A stretch of 10,160 nucleotides of DNA from NCBI GenBank assembly GCA_023390955.1, contig JAEWBW010000614.1:1-10160 (forward strand), in the 5' to 3' direction. Shown one piece after another: positions 1-6,044 of the stretch. Within the stretch, counting starts at the first letter, position 1, and each line of letters starts with the position of its first letter. The DNA comes from Pseudomonadota bacterium. GTDB taxonomy: Bacteria; Pseudomonadota; Alphaproteobacteria; Rhizobiales; Xanthobacteraceae. The translations under genes and the position numbers were made by a program. The notes beneath the pieces are model-generated. The model was not told the DNA's origin. It made no database searches and worked only from the letters and a program-made list of their open reading frames with translations.

Positions 1-114
1 GCTCGAGGTCAGGCGCCATTTGATCTCGGGCGCGCTCTGCGCGATCGCAGGTGCGGCAACCAGCGTCGTCGCGCCGGCAACGGCGCCGCCCTTGAGGAAT
101 GTCCGGCGTTTCAT
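1..114 (-). CDS. TRAP transporter substrate-binding protein (DctP-type), N-terminal fragment
   Basis: Only the first 38 codons lie in the window; the gene runs off the left edge. The protein starts with a twin-arginine export signal: MKRRTFLKG, an Ala/Gly/Val-rich hydrophobic stretch, and a cleavage site at about residues 23-26 (APAIAQ). The mature start, SAPEIKWRLTSS, is typical of periplasmic TRAP receptors of the FcbT1/mannitol-chloroaromatic group (established family knowledge; too short here to fix the substrate). Such proteins capture organic acids in the periplasm and deliver them to a DctQM membrane permease, expected further left. The ATG at 114 is preceded by AAGGGAGA, a good ribosome binding site. 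Tat export implies folding before secretion. Another Tat-exported binding protein is possible, but the sequence after the signal favours TRAP. Confidence 0.72.
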   Translation of the reverse strand, partial: MKRRTFLKGGAVAGATTLVAAPAIAQSAPEIKWRLTSS

Positions 115-162
115 GATGGGGCTCTCCCTTGAAGCAGGCTTGGATGATGGGTGGCACAGGCC

Positions 163-180
163 ACGGTCGTGGTCGACCGT
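163..180. promoter_or_regulatory. Inverted repeat upstream of the TRAP receptor gene, possible operator
   Basis: ACGGTC (163-168) and GACCGT (175-180) form a perfect 6-base inverted repeat with a 6-base spacer, 49-66 bases upstream of the TRAP receptor start. The same stretch also holds CCACG-GT-CGTGG (161-172) and the palindrome GGTCGACC (171-178). Position and symmetry would suit a dimeric transcription factor, but in GC-rich DNA short palindromes arise often, and no promoter hexamers could be fixed next to it. Confidence 0.25.
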
Positions 181-262
181 TTGCCCGTTCCGCCCGCCCA
201 GTTCAAGCCATGATAAGGCGAGAGCCGGCCTGCTCAAATCGAGGCCATCCGGACCGGCTGCG

Positions 263-274
263 CGCTGGCCAGCG
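263..274 (-). terminator. Palindrome just after the SUKH gene stop, weak terminator candidate
   Basis: CGCTGGCCAGCG is a perfect 12-base palindrome starting 6 bases past the stop of the minus-strand SUKH gene. It can form a short GC-rich hairpin, but the minus strand lacks a T-run after it, so intrinsic termination would be poor. Confidence 0.2.
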
Positions 275-280
275 AGCGCC

Positions 281-790
281 TTACGCCGCCTCGGCTTCCG
301 CGTAGAGGCCATCGATGAAGTCACCGAACGAGGCGGCCAGGGGCAGCACATAGCCCCATTTGTCCGAGATCGCCTCGGCGAGCGTCCAGGGCTTGTCGTA
401 CTCGGCGACCTCGTGATCCACGAACCAGATCTTGCCGAAATGCGCCTTGTCGATCGTCATGCAGATCGGATTACCGCCGACATCGCTCATGATCCAAAGG
501 AGCTCGTCGACCATCGGCCATTGCGGCGTCGCACGGACTTCCACCAGCGAGCAATCGGGATGCCCCTGCCGCAAGCCCTGCACGCACTGGACCTGCCCGG
601 CCCAATCCCCGTGCGGCCAGTTGAAGTCCGCCGCTCCGCTGCAATAGCCGCCGGCGCACGCGAGCAGAAAGGCACGGTAGTCGTCGGGCAATCGACAGCC
701 GATGGATTGTTCGAAGCTTGCGAGCGCGGCTTCGGTCGGCAGCTCCTCATCGGCGCAATCAACCAACGAAACGAACTTTGCGATGTCCAT
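281..790 (-). CDS. SMI1/KNR4 (SUKH) family protein
   Basis: A 169-residue cytoplasmic protein with no signal peptide or membrane segment. Residues 17-48 carry the typical SUKH start: a helix, then LPDDYRAFLLACAGG, matching the family pattern LPxxYxxFLxxxNGG. The middle has the tryptophan-rich strands and the acidic 'GNPICMTID...GKIWFVDHE' section (about residues 106-128), which fits the domain's usual 'G...D...G.I....H' layout. SUKH proteins are a large superfamily; many bacterial members are immunity proteins against polymorphic or contact-dependent toxins, others are stand-alone with unknown roles. The ATG at 790 has a strong GGAGG site 6-10 bases upstream. Neighbours are a DUF982-like gene 78 bases upstream and the TRAP receptor 166 bases downstream. 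No toxin gene is adjacent, so an immunity role here is only a possibility. Confidence 0.8.
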   Translation of the reverse strand: MDIAKFVSLVDCADEELPTEAALASFEQSIGCRLPDDYRAFLLACAGGYCSGAADFNWPHGDWAGQVQCVQGLRQGHPDCSLVEVRATPQWPMVDELLWIMSDVGGNPICMTIDKAHFGKIWFVDHEVAEYDKPWTLAEAISDKWGYVLPLAASFGDFIDGLYAEAEAA

Positions 791-833
791 GCATTCCCTC
801 CTCGGCGCGACGACGCGCCATGGCTTGGTCGCG

Positions 834-850
834 ACCGGCGCGACGCCGGT
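834..850 (-). terminator. GC-rich hairpin between the DUF982-like and SUKH genes
   Basis: ACCGGC (834-839) and GCCGGT (845-850) pair perfectly around a GCGAC loop, 19 bases past the stop of the DUF982-like gene on the minus strand. There is no T-run after it. It may attenuate or end transcription before the SUKH gene, or be chance in GC-rich DNA. Confidence 0.25.
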
Positions 851-868
851 TCGAGGGAAGAGGAAAGC

Positions 869-1126
869 TCAGAGCAGCTTGGCGCTCACGAACAGCGCGC
901 GCACGGCGTTGGTCGCCTGCACCGCGAGGATCGCATTGTCGGAGGCGCCTTCGAGCGCGCTGACGGCGTCGTCATGCAACGAGCGGAATTCCATCCATTC
1001 GACGGAATTGAAGTTGGTAAGGAAGCGATAGGCCTGGCCCACCGTGGCGATCGCCAGCGTGTCGCCGTTCAGGCGGATCTTGAACGTCGTGCGCAGCGGA
1101 GTGTCGGAACTGGATGGGTCGTTCAT
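869..1126 (-). CDS. Small DUF982-like protein
   Basis: An 85-residue protein without signal peptide or membrane segment. Its layout resembles DUF982, a small family seen almost only in rhizobia and relatives: a short strand pair (FKIRLNGDTLAIATVGQAYRF), a helix ending in a Trp-containing section (NSVEWMEFRSLHDDAV), then an Ala-rich helix with the typical ending 'A.NA..ALFVSAKLL'. DUF982 proteins have no established function and often occur as many paralogues per genome. The start ATG at 1126 has only a weak upstream purine stretch (AGAAGCAG). The gene sits between the Tlde1-like gene (64 bases upstream) and the SUKH gene on the same strand, so co-transcription with either is possible. The family call is from pattern memory; the existence of the gene is more certain than the family. 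Confidence 0.62.
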   Translation of the reverse strand: MNDPSSSDTPLRTTFKIRLNGDTLAIATVGQAYRFLTNFNSVEWMEFRSLHDDAVSALEGASDNAILAVQATNAVRALFVSAKLL

Positions 1127-1164
1127 GGGCTGCTTCTGGACGAGACGGCTTAACGAAGGCCAAA

Positions 1165-1180
1165 CGGCAGCCCCCTGCCG
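1165..1180 (-). terminator. Hairpin after the Tlde1-like gene
   Basis: CGGCAG (1165-1170) and CTGCCG (1175-1180) pair perfectly around a four-base loop, 10 bases past the stop of the minus-strand Tlde1-like gene. On that strand it is followed by TTTGG, only a short T-stretch. This is the best placed terminator candidate on the left side, but still weak. Confidence 0.35.
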
Positions 1181-1190
1181 CCCAACAAAA

Positions 1191-2219
1191 TCAGGAGTCC
1201 GTTGCGGCGGTGCGCTGCGACACAGTGGTCGCGTCCTTCAGGCTGCGCACCACGACCAGGCGATTGAACTCGCCGTCGTCAAAAGCCTTGATGAAGCGAT
1301 CATAGAACTTGATCGAGACGCAGCCGTTGGAATCGCCGCGCGGGCCCAGCATGTAGTTGTGCGTCAACAGGCCGACTCGGCCGAGCGCGCTGGTGCCTTC
1401 GACCGGCGTCATACGCAGCGCCCGCACGCCGTGGAACGGCTTTTCACGCAGCTTGAGGTCGTAGATCGCGGGCGGGGTCGCACCGACCATGCGCTGGTCG
1501 ACATGGTCGGGGTTGTCCATCAGGTCGCCCATGCCCGAATGGGCCTCGAGCGCGAGGCCGCTCGGCAGGTACACCGCCTTCGCCGTGATGTCGTAGACCG
1601 CGGTCTTCGAGTCATAGCCGAGCTCGGAGAGATCAGGCCCCCGGCTGAACAGGCCGCTGTCCGGGGTCAGGGAGGCCAGCTTGATCTTGTCGCGGAATTT
1701 TTCGAAGAAGTTGCGGTTGTCGACCCGCGGGTTGGTCTCGGCGTAGGCCTGGCTCGAGGCGATTTGGGCGGCAAAGTCGGCCTGGCTCGGACGCGACCGC
1801 GGCATCGGGATGCCCTGCGCCTGCGAGGTCCTGGTCTCCCCCGCCGGAAGGTGGTCGTCCCCGTCCAGGCTCAAGCGCCAGTCACTGCCGACCAGCTGCT
1901 GGGCCAGCAGCGCCTTGGCGTCGCGGAGCTTGTACTGGAGCACGCTGACCGCCGACCGCTCGAGCGGCCGGGAAGCCCCATCGAGGTCACCTTGAACCGG
2001 CGCAAGAGGTTGAAAACGTTCACTGAATGAGGTCGTCCGGGCATTGCCGCCAGACGGCAAGGACGCCGAAACCAGAGAAGCGGATTGGTCGCCTTCGGTG
2101 ACCCAGGCTGCCGCGCCCAGCGCGAGCGCCAGCGCCCCCAGGGTCAGCAATACGGTCTCGAACCGCCCGATACGGCGGCGCGACAACAGCTTGTTCGTCC
2201 GTGCTGCGTCGGAAACCAT
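1191..2219 (-). CDS. Membrane-anchored DUF2778/Tlde1 L,D-transpeptidase-like protein
   Basis: A 342-residue protein. A basic N-terminus (RRRIGR, residues 14-19) precedes one membrane segment (about 22-40), so the rest should lie in the periplasm. Residues 41-204 form a variable linker. The C-terminal domain (about 205-325) fits DUF2778, now called the Tlde1 domain: KTAVYDIT, then LMDNPDHVDQRMVGATPPAIYDL, then LLTHNYMLGPRGDSNGCVSI, with H287 and C300 in the H...S-x-G-C arrangement of L,D-transpeptidase-type active sites. In Salmonella, Tlde1 is a type VI effector that cuts and exchanges peptidoglycan peptides; rhizobial genomes carry chromosomal members whose role is not settled. Activity on the cell's own peptidoglycan is my inference. 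An upstream in-frame TTG at 2240 would add 7 residues; ATG 2219 is preferred because GGGGA lies 6-10 bases before it. No type VI genes or recognisable immunity partner are in view. Confidence 0.85.
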   Translation of the reverse strand: MVSDAARTNKLLSRRRIGRFETVLLTLGALALALGAAAWVTEGDQSASLVSASLPSGGNARTTSFSERFQPLAPVQGDLDGASRPLERSAVSVLQYKLRDAKALLAQQLVGSDWRLSLDGDDHLPAGETRTSQAQGIPMPRSRPSQADFAAQIASSQAYAETNPRVDNRNFFEKFRDKIKLASLTPDSGLFSRGPDLSELGYDSKTAVYDITAKAVYLPSGLALEAHSGMGDLMDNPDHVDQRMVGATPPAIYDLKLREKPFHGVRALRMTPVEGTSALGRVGLLTHNYMLGPRGDSNGCVSIKFYDRFIKAFDDGEFNRLVVVRSLKDATTVSQRTAATDS

Positions 2220-2259
2220 CAGATCCCCAGAACGACCCAAACCTCGAACCCCAATCGAG

Positions 2260-2284
2260 ACCCCCGGGGGTGCCCAAACCCCCG
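2260..2284. repeat. ACCCCCG repeat cluster in the divergent promoter region
   Basis: The 145-base spacer between the divergent Tlde1-like and DUF1810 genes holds three copies of one heptamer: ACCCCCG at 2260-2266 and 2278-2284 as direct repeats 18 bases apart, and its complement CGGGGGT at 2265-2271. The first two overlap to give the 12-base palindrome ACCCCCGGGGGT (2260-2271), and the second and third make a 7-base inverted repeat with a 6-base spacer. Its place 41-65 bases upstream of the Tlde1-like start would suit an operator, or it could form a cruciform or hairpin. No known regulator can be named. A CATAAT box (2329-2334) is a possible -10 element for the DUF1810 gene, without a clear -35. 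Confidence 0.35.
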
Positions 2285-2353
2285 CCGAGACTCTCTACCA
2301 GCTACCATATCTGCAGCCAAAAGTGAGGCATAATCGCGGCCGGGCCGGTATCC

Positions 2354-2360
2354 GGAGGTG
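2354..2360 (+). promoter_or_regulatory. Ribosome binding site fixing the DUF1810 start
   Basis: GGAGGTG lies 4 bases before the ATG at 2365. It decides the start: the open frame extends left to 2044, but that extension runs antisense through the Tlde1-like gene and has no comparable site. Confidence 0.75.
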
Positions 2361-2364
2361 GTTC

Positions 2365-2796
2365 ATGCCTGATCCTTTTGACCTCGACCGCTTCGTCCAG
2401 GCCCAGGCCCCCGTGTATTCCCGGGTGGTCACGGAGCTCGCGGCCGGCCGCAAGCAGAGCCATTGGATGTGGTTCGTGTTTCCGCAGGTCGCGGGCCTCG
2501 GCTTCAGTGCGATGTCGCAGCGCTATGCCATCGCCTCGCGCGCGGAGGCCGAAGCCTACCTCGCCCACACCGTGCTCGGGCCCCGGCTGATCGACTGCAC
2601 CAGGCTCGTGCTGGCGGTGGAGGGGCGCACCATCAACGCCATTCTCGGCGCGCCTGATGATGCCAAATTCCGCTCGTCCATGACCCTGTTCGCGGCGGTG
2701 TCAGACGAACCGCTCTTCCCTGCGGCACTCGATCGCTATTTTGCCGGCGCGCGCGACAGCGCGACGCTCGACATCCTTGCGCAACCCCCGGTGTAA
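2365..2796 (+). CDS. DUF1810 family protein
   Basis: A 143-residue soluble protein close to the usual DUF1810 length (about 140). It starts with PFDLDRFVQAQAPVY, has the family's hallmark block at about residues 28-52 (GRKQSHWMWFVFPQVAGLG followed by SAMSQRYAI), then the helical AEAYLAHTVLGPRL section and the ending 'DDAKFRSSMTLFAAVS' (about 95-110). These are near-identical to the conserved family signature. DUF1810 proteins are sometimes mislabelled 'calpastatin' in rhizobial genomes; their biochemical role is not established. The gene is divergent from the Tlde1-like gene and is followed after 73 bases by the chemotaxis receptor gene. AACCCC (2783-2788) and GGGGTT (2801-2806) could pair around the stop codon, a weak terminator at best. 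Confidence 0.9.
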   Translation: MPDPFDLDRFVQAQAPVYSRVVTELAAGRKQSHWMWFVFPQVAGLGFSAMSQRYAIASRAEAEAYLAHTVLGPRLIDCTRLVLAVEGRTINAILGAPDDAKFRSSMTLFAAVSDEPLFPAALDRYFAGARDSATLDILAQPPV

Positions 2797-2808
2797 ACCC
2801 GGGGTTAA
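2794..2808 (+). promoter_or_regulatory. Near-consensus CtrA-type box upstream of the chemotaxis receptor gene
   Basis: TAAA-N7-TTAA (2794-2797 and 2805-2808) matches seven of the eight fixed bases of the CtrA box TTAA-N7-TTAA with the exact spacing, 62 bases upstream of the receptor ATG. CtrA controls many motility and chemotaxis genes in alphaproteobacteria. The first half-site overlaps the stop codon of the DUF1810 gene, so it is partly constrained by coding, and one match of this kind is weak proof. Confidence 0.25.
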
Positions 2809-2869
2809 GTAGGCCCACCTATCGTTCCGGCAAGTCGTTTTGTCCCTTCATGATTTGCCCGGAAATGCC

Positions 2870-4951
2870 ATGAAAATCGGTACGCTCCTGACCGCCGCCA
2901 TCGTCTCGCTGTCGACCGTGGGTGGCGGCCTCGCCGTCTACGTCGCCGTCTCGAGGTATCAGACCATCGACCGCATCGACGAGGCCCAGAGCCGGCTGGC
3001 GATCGTCCGCGCCGTGAGCGACATCCCGCGCTATCTCAATCCCGAGCGCGGCTTCGCCACCAACATCCTCTACGGGCCTGCGACCGTCGATCCGTCGCAG
3101 CTCACCGAGCACGACAAGCTGCGCAAGCAGACCGACGGCGCGCGCGACAAGATGAACGCGCTGCGCAAGGCCCTGCCCGGCTCGCTCGATGACGGCAACG
3201 CGCTGGGCGCCAGCATCGATGCCATCAATGCGAAATTCACCGCGCTGCGCGAGGCCATCGACAAGGCGATCGCGGGTCCCGCCGAGGCGCGCAAGGACGC
3301 CGCCAAGAAGGTCGTCGCCGACAACGCCGTGCTCAACGCCGGCGTCACCGCGCTGCTCAACGAGCAGGTCCGACGCATGGCAATCCTCAATGGCGACGCC
3401 TACCGCCAGGCCAGCTCCGCCAACATCGCGATGACGCTCCGCGACATCGGCGGCCTCAATGCCAGCGTGCACAAGAACCTCGTCGGCAGCAAGAAAGTGG
3501 CCGGCGACGCCGAGAAGGCCGACGTGGCCCGCATGCAGGGCCGCAACGACCAGATCGTGATGTCGCTGATGGAAATGCGCGGCAACCCGGCGACGCCCGC
3601 GAATGTCGGCGCTGCGCTCGAAACGATGAATTCGCGCTATGTCGAGGAATTCGGCCGCGAGCTCAAGCTCGTCAAGGAAGGCGCCGTCAGCGGCAAGTAC
3701 GAGCACGACGTCGAGACCTACTACGCCGCCTCGCAGAAGGGTCTCGGCAGCATCATCGGCGTCCGCGACGCGCTTTACGACAACGCAGGCGAGATCCTGG
3801 CCGGCGCCGAGTCGACCGCAAAGCTCAGCTTCACGATCGCGCTCGCCGGCCTCCTGGCCGTGCTGATCGCGAGCGTCGGTCTCGTCGTGATGGTGCGCCG
3901 CCGGGTCTGTGCGCCGATCGTCGGCCTGACCTCGCGGATGTCGGGCCTCGCCGACGGCGACGTCACCGCCGAAATTCCCGGTGCGAACCGCTCCGACGAG
4001 ATCGGTGCGATGGCCGCCGCAGTCCAGGTCTTCAAGGACAACATGATCCGTGCCGACCGCCTCGCCGCGGAGAAGCAGGCCGAGAGCGACGGCAAGATGC
4101 GGCGCGCGCAGCTGCTCGACGAACTCACCCGCACGTTCGAGACCAAGGTCGGCGAGCTCGTCGGCGGCCTGTCGCAGGCTTCCGCGACGATGGAAGGCAC
4201 CGCGCAGTCGATGACGTCGACGGCGTCCCAGACCAACAGCCAGGCGGCCGTCGTGGCCGCCGCCTCCGAGCAGACCTCGACCAACGTCCAGACGGTGGCG
4301 AGTGCGACCGAGGAGCTGACCTCCTCGATCGCCGAGATCGGCCGCCAGGTCGCCCAGAGCACCGAGATCGCCGCCCGCGCGGTCGACAATGCCCGCCGCA
4401 CCGGCGACACCGCACGTGCACTGGCCGAAGGCGCGCAGAAGATCGGCGACGTCGTCACGCTGATCCAGAGCATCGCCGAGCAGACCAATCTGCTGGCGCT
4501 GAACGCGACCATCGAGGCCGCCCGTGCCGGCGATGCCGGCCGCGGCTTCGCTGTTGTCGCCTCCGAGGTCAAATCGCTCGCCGGCCAGACCGCCAAGGCG
4601 ACCACCGAGATCTCCGAGCAGATCTCCGCGATCCAGGCCGCGAGCGACGAGACCGTGAGCGCGATCCGCAACGTCGCCGACGTCATCGCCGAGATCGACC
4701 AGATCGGCACGGCGATCGCGGCCGCGATCGAGGAGCAGGGTTCGGCGACCAAGGAAATCTCGCGCAGCGTCCAGGAAGCCGCCCGCGGCACCCAGGAGGT
4801 CAACACCAACATCACCGGCGTGCAGCGTGCCGCCGACGATACCGGTGCTGCCGCCAGCCAGGTGCTGGGCGCGGCCGGTCAGCTGGCCTCGCAGTCGCGC
4901 GACCTCGCCGGTCAGGTCAACCGCTTCCTCGCCGAGGTCAGGGCCGCGTAA
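2870..4951 (+). CDS. Methyl-accepting chemotaxis protein
   Basis: A 693-residue transmembrane receptor that would signal through CheW/CheA to the flagellar motor. Order of parts: membrane segment 1 (about 7-27); a helical periplasmic sensor region (about 28-318), whose ERGFATNILYG and later DKMNALRKAL pieces recall NIT-type helical sensors; membrane segment 2 (about 321-343); HAMP linker (about 344-397, with CAPIVGL and DEIGAMAAAVQVFKDN); and the cytoplasmic signalling coiled coil (about 420-685). The hairpin tip EQTNLLALNATIEAARAG begins at residue 537 and is followed by GRGFAVVASEVKSLA, the strongly conserved CheA/CheW contact region. The C-terminus (NRFLAEVRAA) has no NWETF-like CheR docking peptide. 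ATG 2870 starts right before the membrane segment; an in-frame TTG at 2840 would add 10 polar residues and is less likely. The ligand cannot be told from sequence. Confidence 0.95.
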   Translation: MKIGTLLTAAIVSLSTVGGGLAVYVAVSRYQTIDRIDEAQSRLAIVRAVSDIPRYLNPERGFATNILYGPATVDPSQLTEHDKLRKQTDGARDKMNALRKALPGSLDDGNALGASIDAINAKFTALREAIDKAIAGPAEARKDAAKKVVADNAVLNAGVTALLNEQVRRMAILNGDAYRQASSANIAMTLRDIGGLNASVHKNLVGSKKVAGDAEKADVARMQGRNDQIVMSLMEMRGNPATPANVGAALETMNSRYVEEFGRELKLVKEGAVSGKYEHDVETYYAASQKGLGSIIGVRDALYDNAGEILAGAESTAKLSFTIALAGLLAVLIASVGLVVMVRRRVCAPIVGLTSRMSGLADGDVTAEIPGANRSDEIGAMAAAVQVFKDNMIRADRLAAEKQAESDGKMRRAQLLDELTRTFETKVGELVGGLSQASATMEGTAQSMTSTASQTNSQAAVVAAASEQTSTNVQTVASATEELTSSIAEIGRQVAQSTEIAARAVDNARRTGDTARALAEGAQKIGDVVTLIQSIAEQTNLLALNATIEAARAGDAGRGFAVVASEVKSLAGQTAKATTEISEQISAIQAASDETVSAIRNVADVIAEIDQIGTAIAAAIEEQGSATKEISRSVQEAARGTQEVNTNITGVQRAADDTGAAASQVLGAAGQLASQSRDLAGQVNRFLAEVRAA

Positions 4952-4958
4952 GCGCGGC
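4943..4958. terminator. Hairpin at the convergent junction of the receptor and acyltransferase genes
   Basis: GCCGCG (4943-4948) and CGCGGC (4953-4958) pair perfectly around TAAG, which includes the receptor stop codon. It also lies 9 bases past the stop of the minus-strand acyltransferase gene, so it could serve both directions. Neither strand has a T-run after the stem. Confidence 0.3.
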
Positions 4959-4966
4959 TGGCGGCA

Positions 4967-5977
4967 TCAGGCAGGCCGCTCCACCATCCGCCTGCGACCG
5001 AGGTTGATGAAAGGCACTTCGACGAAGCGCCACATCAGCCAGGCCGCGGGCGTCGTCATCAACAGTGCGACGAGGAACAGCATCGCGGCCCGCATGACCG
5101 GCTGCTGATCGAACGGCACAAAGCGCGCCGCGATCCCCAAGGCGATCATGTGCAGCAGGTAGAAGCTGTACGATATCCGCCCGTAGAACCGGGCAACAGC
5201 GAGATCGAATGGCCGGAGCGCGGAAAGCCTGGCCGGGCCGAAAGCTGCAAGGCAAACGAGCACGGACGCGCACAGCGTTTCGAACGCGATCGTGACGGCC
5301 GTCTGCTTCCGAACCGCCGCAATGACCATCACGGCAAAGGCGACGATCACGGCAAACGTCACCCTCGTCGGCTGCAATCCCTTGGTCGGTTTCGGCCCGT
5401 AGGTCTGCACAAGCAGGCCTGCGACGAAGGCATAGAGCGGCGCAAGATTGGTGAAGCCGCCAAGCAGGTGGACGTAAGGTCCCCACGACGACATCGCGAC
5501 GAGAATGACGACCAGGATCCACACCAGCGTCGTTCCAGATCGCCTCAGCAAGGCGTGGGATATCAAGATTACGGGAACCGCGACGCATTCGACCGTGAGC
5601 GACCACATCACGCCATTGATGTCGCTCTTCATTAGAAGCGCGTTGAGAACGACGTTGAGCGGATCGAATGACGGCTTGAAGCCGACATAGAAGCCGAAGC
5701 ATTGATAGGCCAAAGTCAGCAGGAACACGGTCGCGATCGCAGCGGGCAGCAGCCTGAACAGCCGGTGGCGCACGAATGTGATCGGATCTGGATCCCGATC
5801 CAGCGATCGCGCCAGCAGGAACCCGCTAAGCACGAAGAAGACGACGACCGGCGCCATCCCGCCGGCAATCATCTCCCATGACAATCCGCAAGCATGGAAC
5901 ACGAGCACCGACAGTGCCGCGTAACCACGCATGGCCTCTAGTCGCGGCAGAAACGCCGAATTCCCACGCATTTCCAT
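4967..5977 (-). CDS. Acyltransferase-3 family membrane protein (OafA/YrhL-like)
   Basis: A 336-residue integral membrane protein with about ten hydrophobic helices. The family signature opens the first helix: LPRLEAMRGYAALSVLVFHA, in which RG (17-18) and H28 match the R-G-x-A-A-L...H pattern with the catalytic histidine. Further matches are FFVLSGFLLARS (about 47-58), the basic loop RHRLFRLLPA (about 70-79), WSLTVEC (about 124-130) and GRISYSFYLLHM (about 266-277). Members move acetyl or other acyl groups onto sugars of O-antigen, exopolysaccharide, glucans or Nod factors in the inner membrane; the acceptor here is unknown. There are no glycan synthesis genes alongside, so a decorating role on a polymer made elsewhere is inferred. 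The start is uncertain: ATG 5977 lacks a good ribosome site, and a second ATG two codons later is equally possible. Confidence 0.92.
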   Translation of the reverse strand: MEMRGNSAFLPRLEAMRGYAALSVLVFHACGLSWEMIAGGMAPVVVFFVLSGFLLARSLDRDPDPITFVRHRLFRLLPAAIATVFLLTLAYQCFGFYVGFKPSFDPLNVVLNALLMKSDINGVMWSLTVECVAVPVILISHALLRRSGTTLVWILVVILVAMSSWGPYVHLLGGFTNLAPLYAFVAGLLVQTYGPKPTKGLQPTRVTFAVIVAFAVMVIAAVRKQTAVTIAFETLCASVLVCLAAFGPARLSALRPFDLAVARFYGRISYSFYLLHMIALGIAARFVPFDQQPVMRAAMLFLVALLMTTPAAWLMWRFVEVPFINLGRRRMVERPA

Positions 5978-6015
5978 TGCGCTGAACGGTTAGCGCTGCG
6001 ACACGCCGGCGGCAA

Positions 6016-6030
6016 CCGCGCCTCGCGCGG
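6016..6030 (-). terminator. Hairpin after the FMN reductase gene
   Basis: CCGCGC (6016-6021) and GCGCGG (6025-6030) form a perfect stem with a three-base loop, 14 bases past the flavoprotein stop on the minus strand and upstream of the acyltransferase start. Only TTGCC follows it. It may separate the two genes, but is weak as an intrinsic terminator. Confidence 0.28.
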
Positions 6031-6044
6031 CGCCGCATGCGCCC

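Noticed and set aside
152..166. TGGCAC resembling the -24 part of a sigma-54 promoter
   Set aside because: The matching TTGC element at the right spacing is missing (ACGG is found instead), and the orientation points away from the TRAP receptor gene.
20..1153. Long open frame on the plus strand (377 codons)
   Set aside because: It runs antisense through the SUKH and DUF982-like genes, which have recognisable protein families and ribosome sites; its translation is rich in Arg and His with no family resemblance.
281..2219. Tlde1-like protein and SUKH protein as a toxin-immunity pair
   Set aside because: The Tlde1-like domain is predicted to act in the periplasm, while the SUKH protein has no export signal, and a DUF982-like gene lies between them; Tlde1 immunity proteins known so far are periplasmic.
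2819..3706. 295-codon minus-strand open frame opposite the chemotaxis receptor
   Set aside because: It is the antisense shadow of a clear receptor gene in GC-rich DNA; the product looks like low-complexity His/Arg/Val-rich noise.
3775..4815. 346-codon minus-strand open frame opposite the receptor signalling domain
   Set aside because: It mirrors the conserved receptor signalling domain, and its Ser/Ala/Ile-rich product has no recognisable domain.
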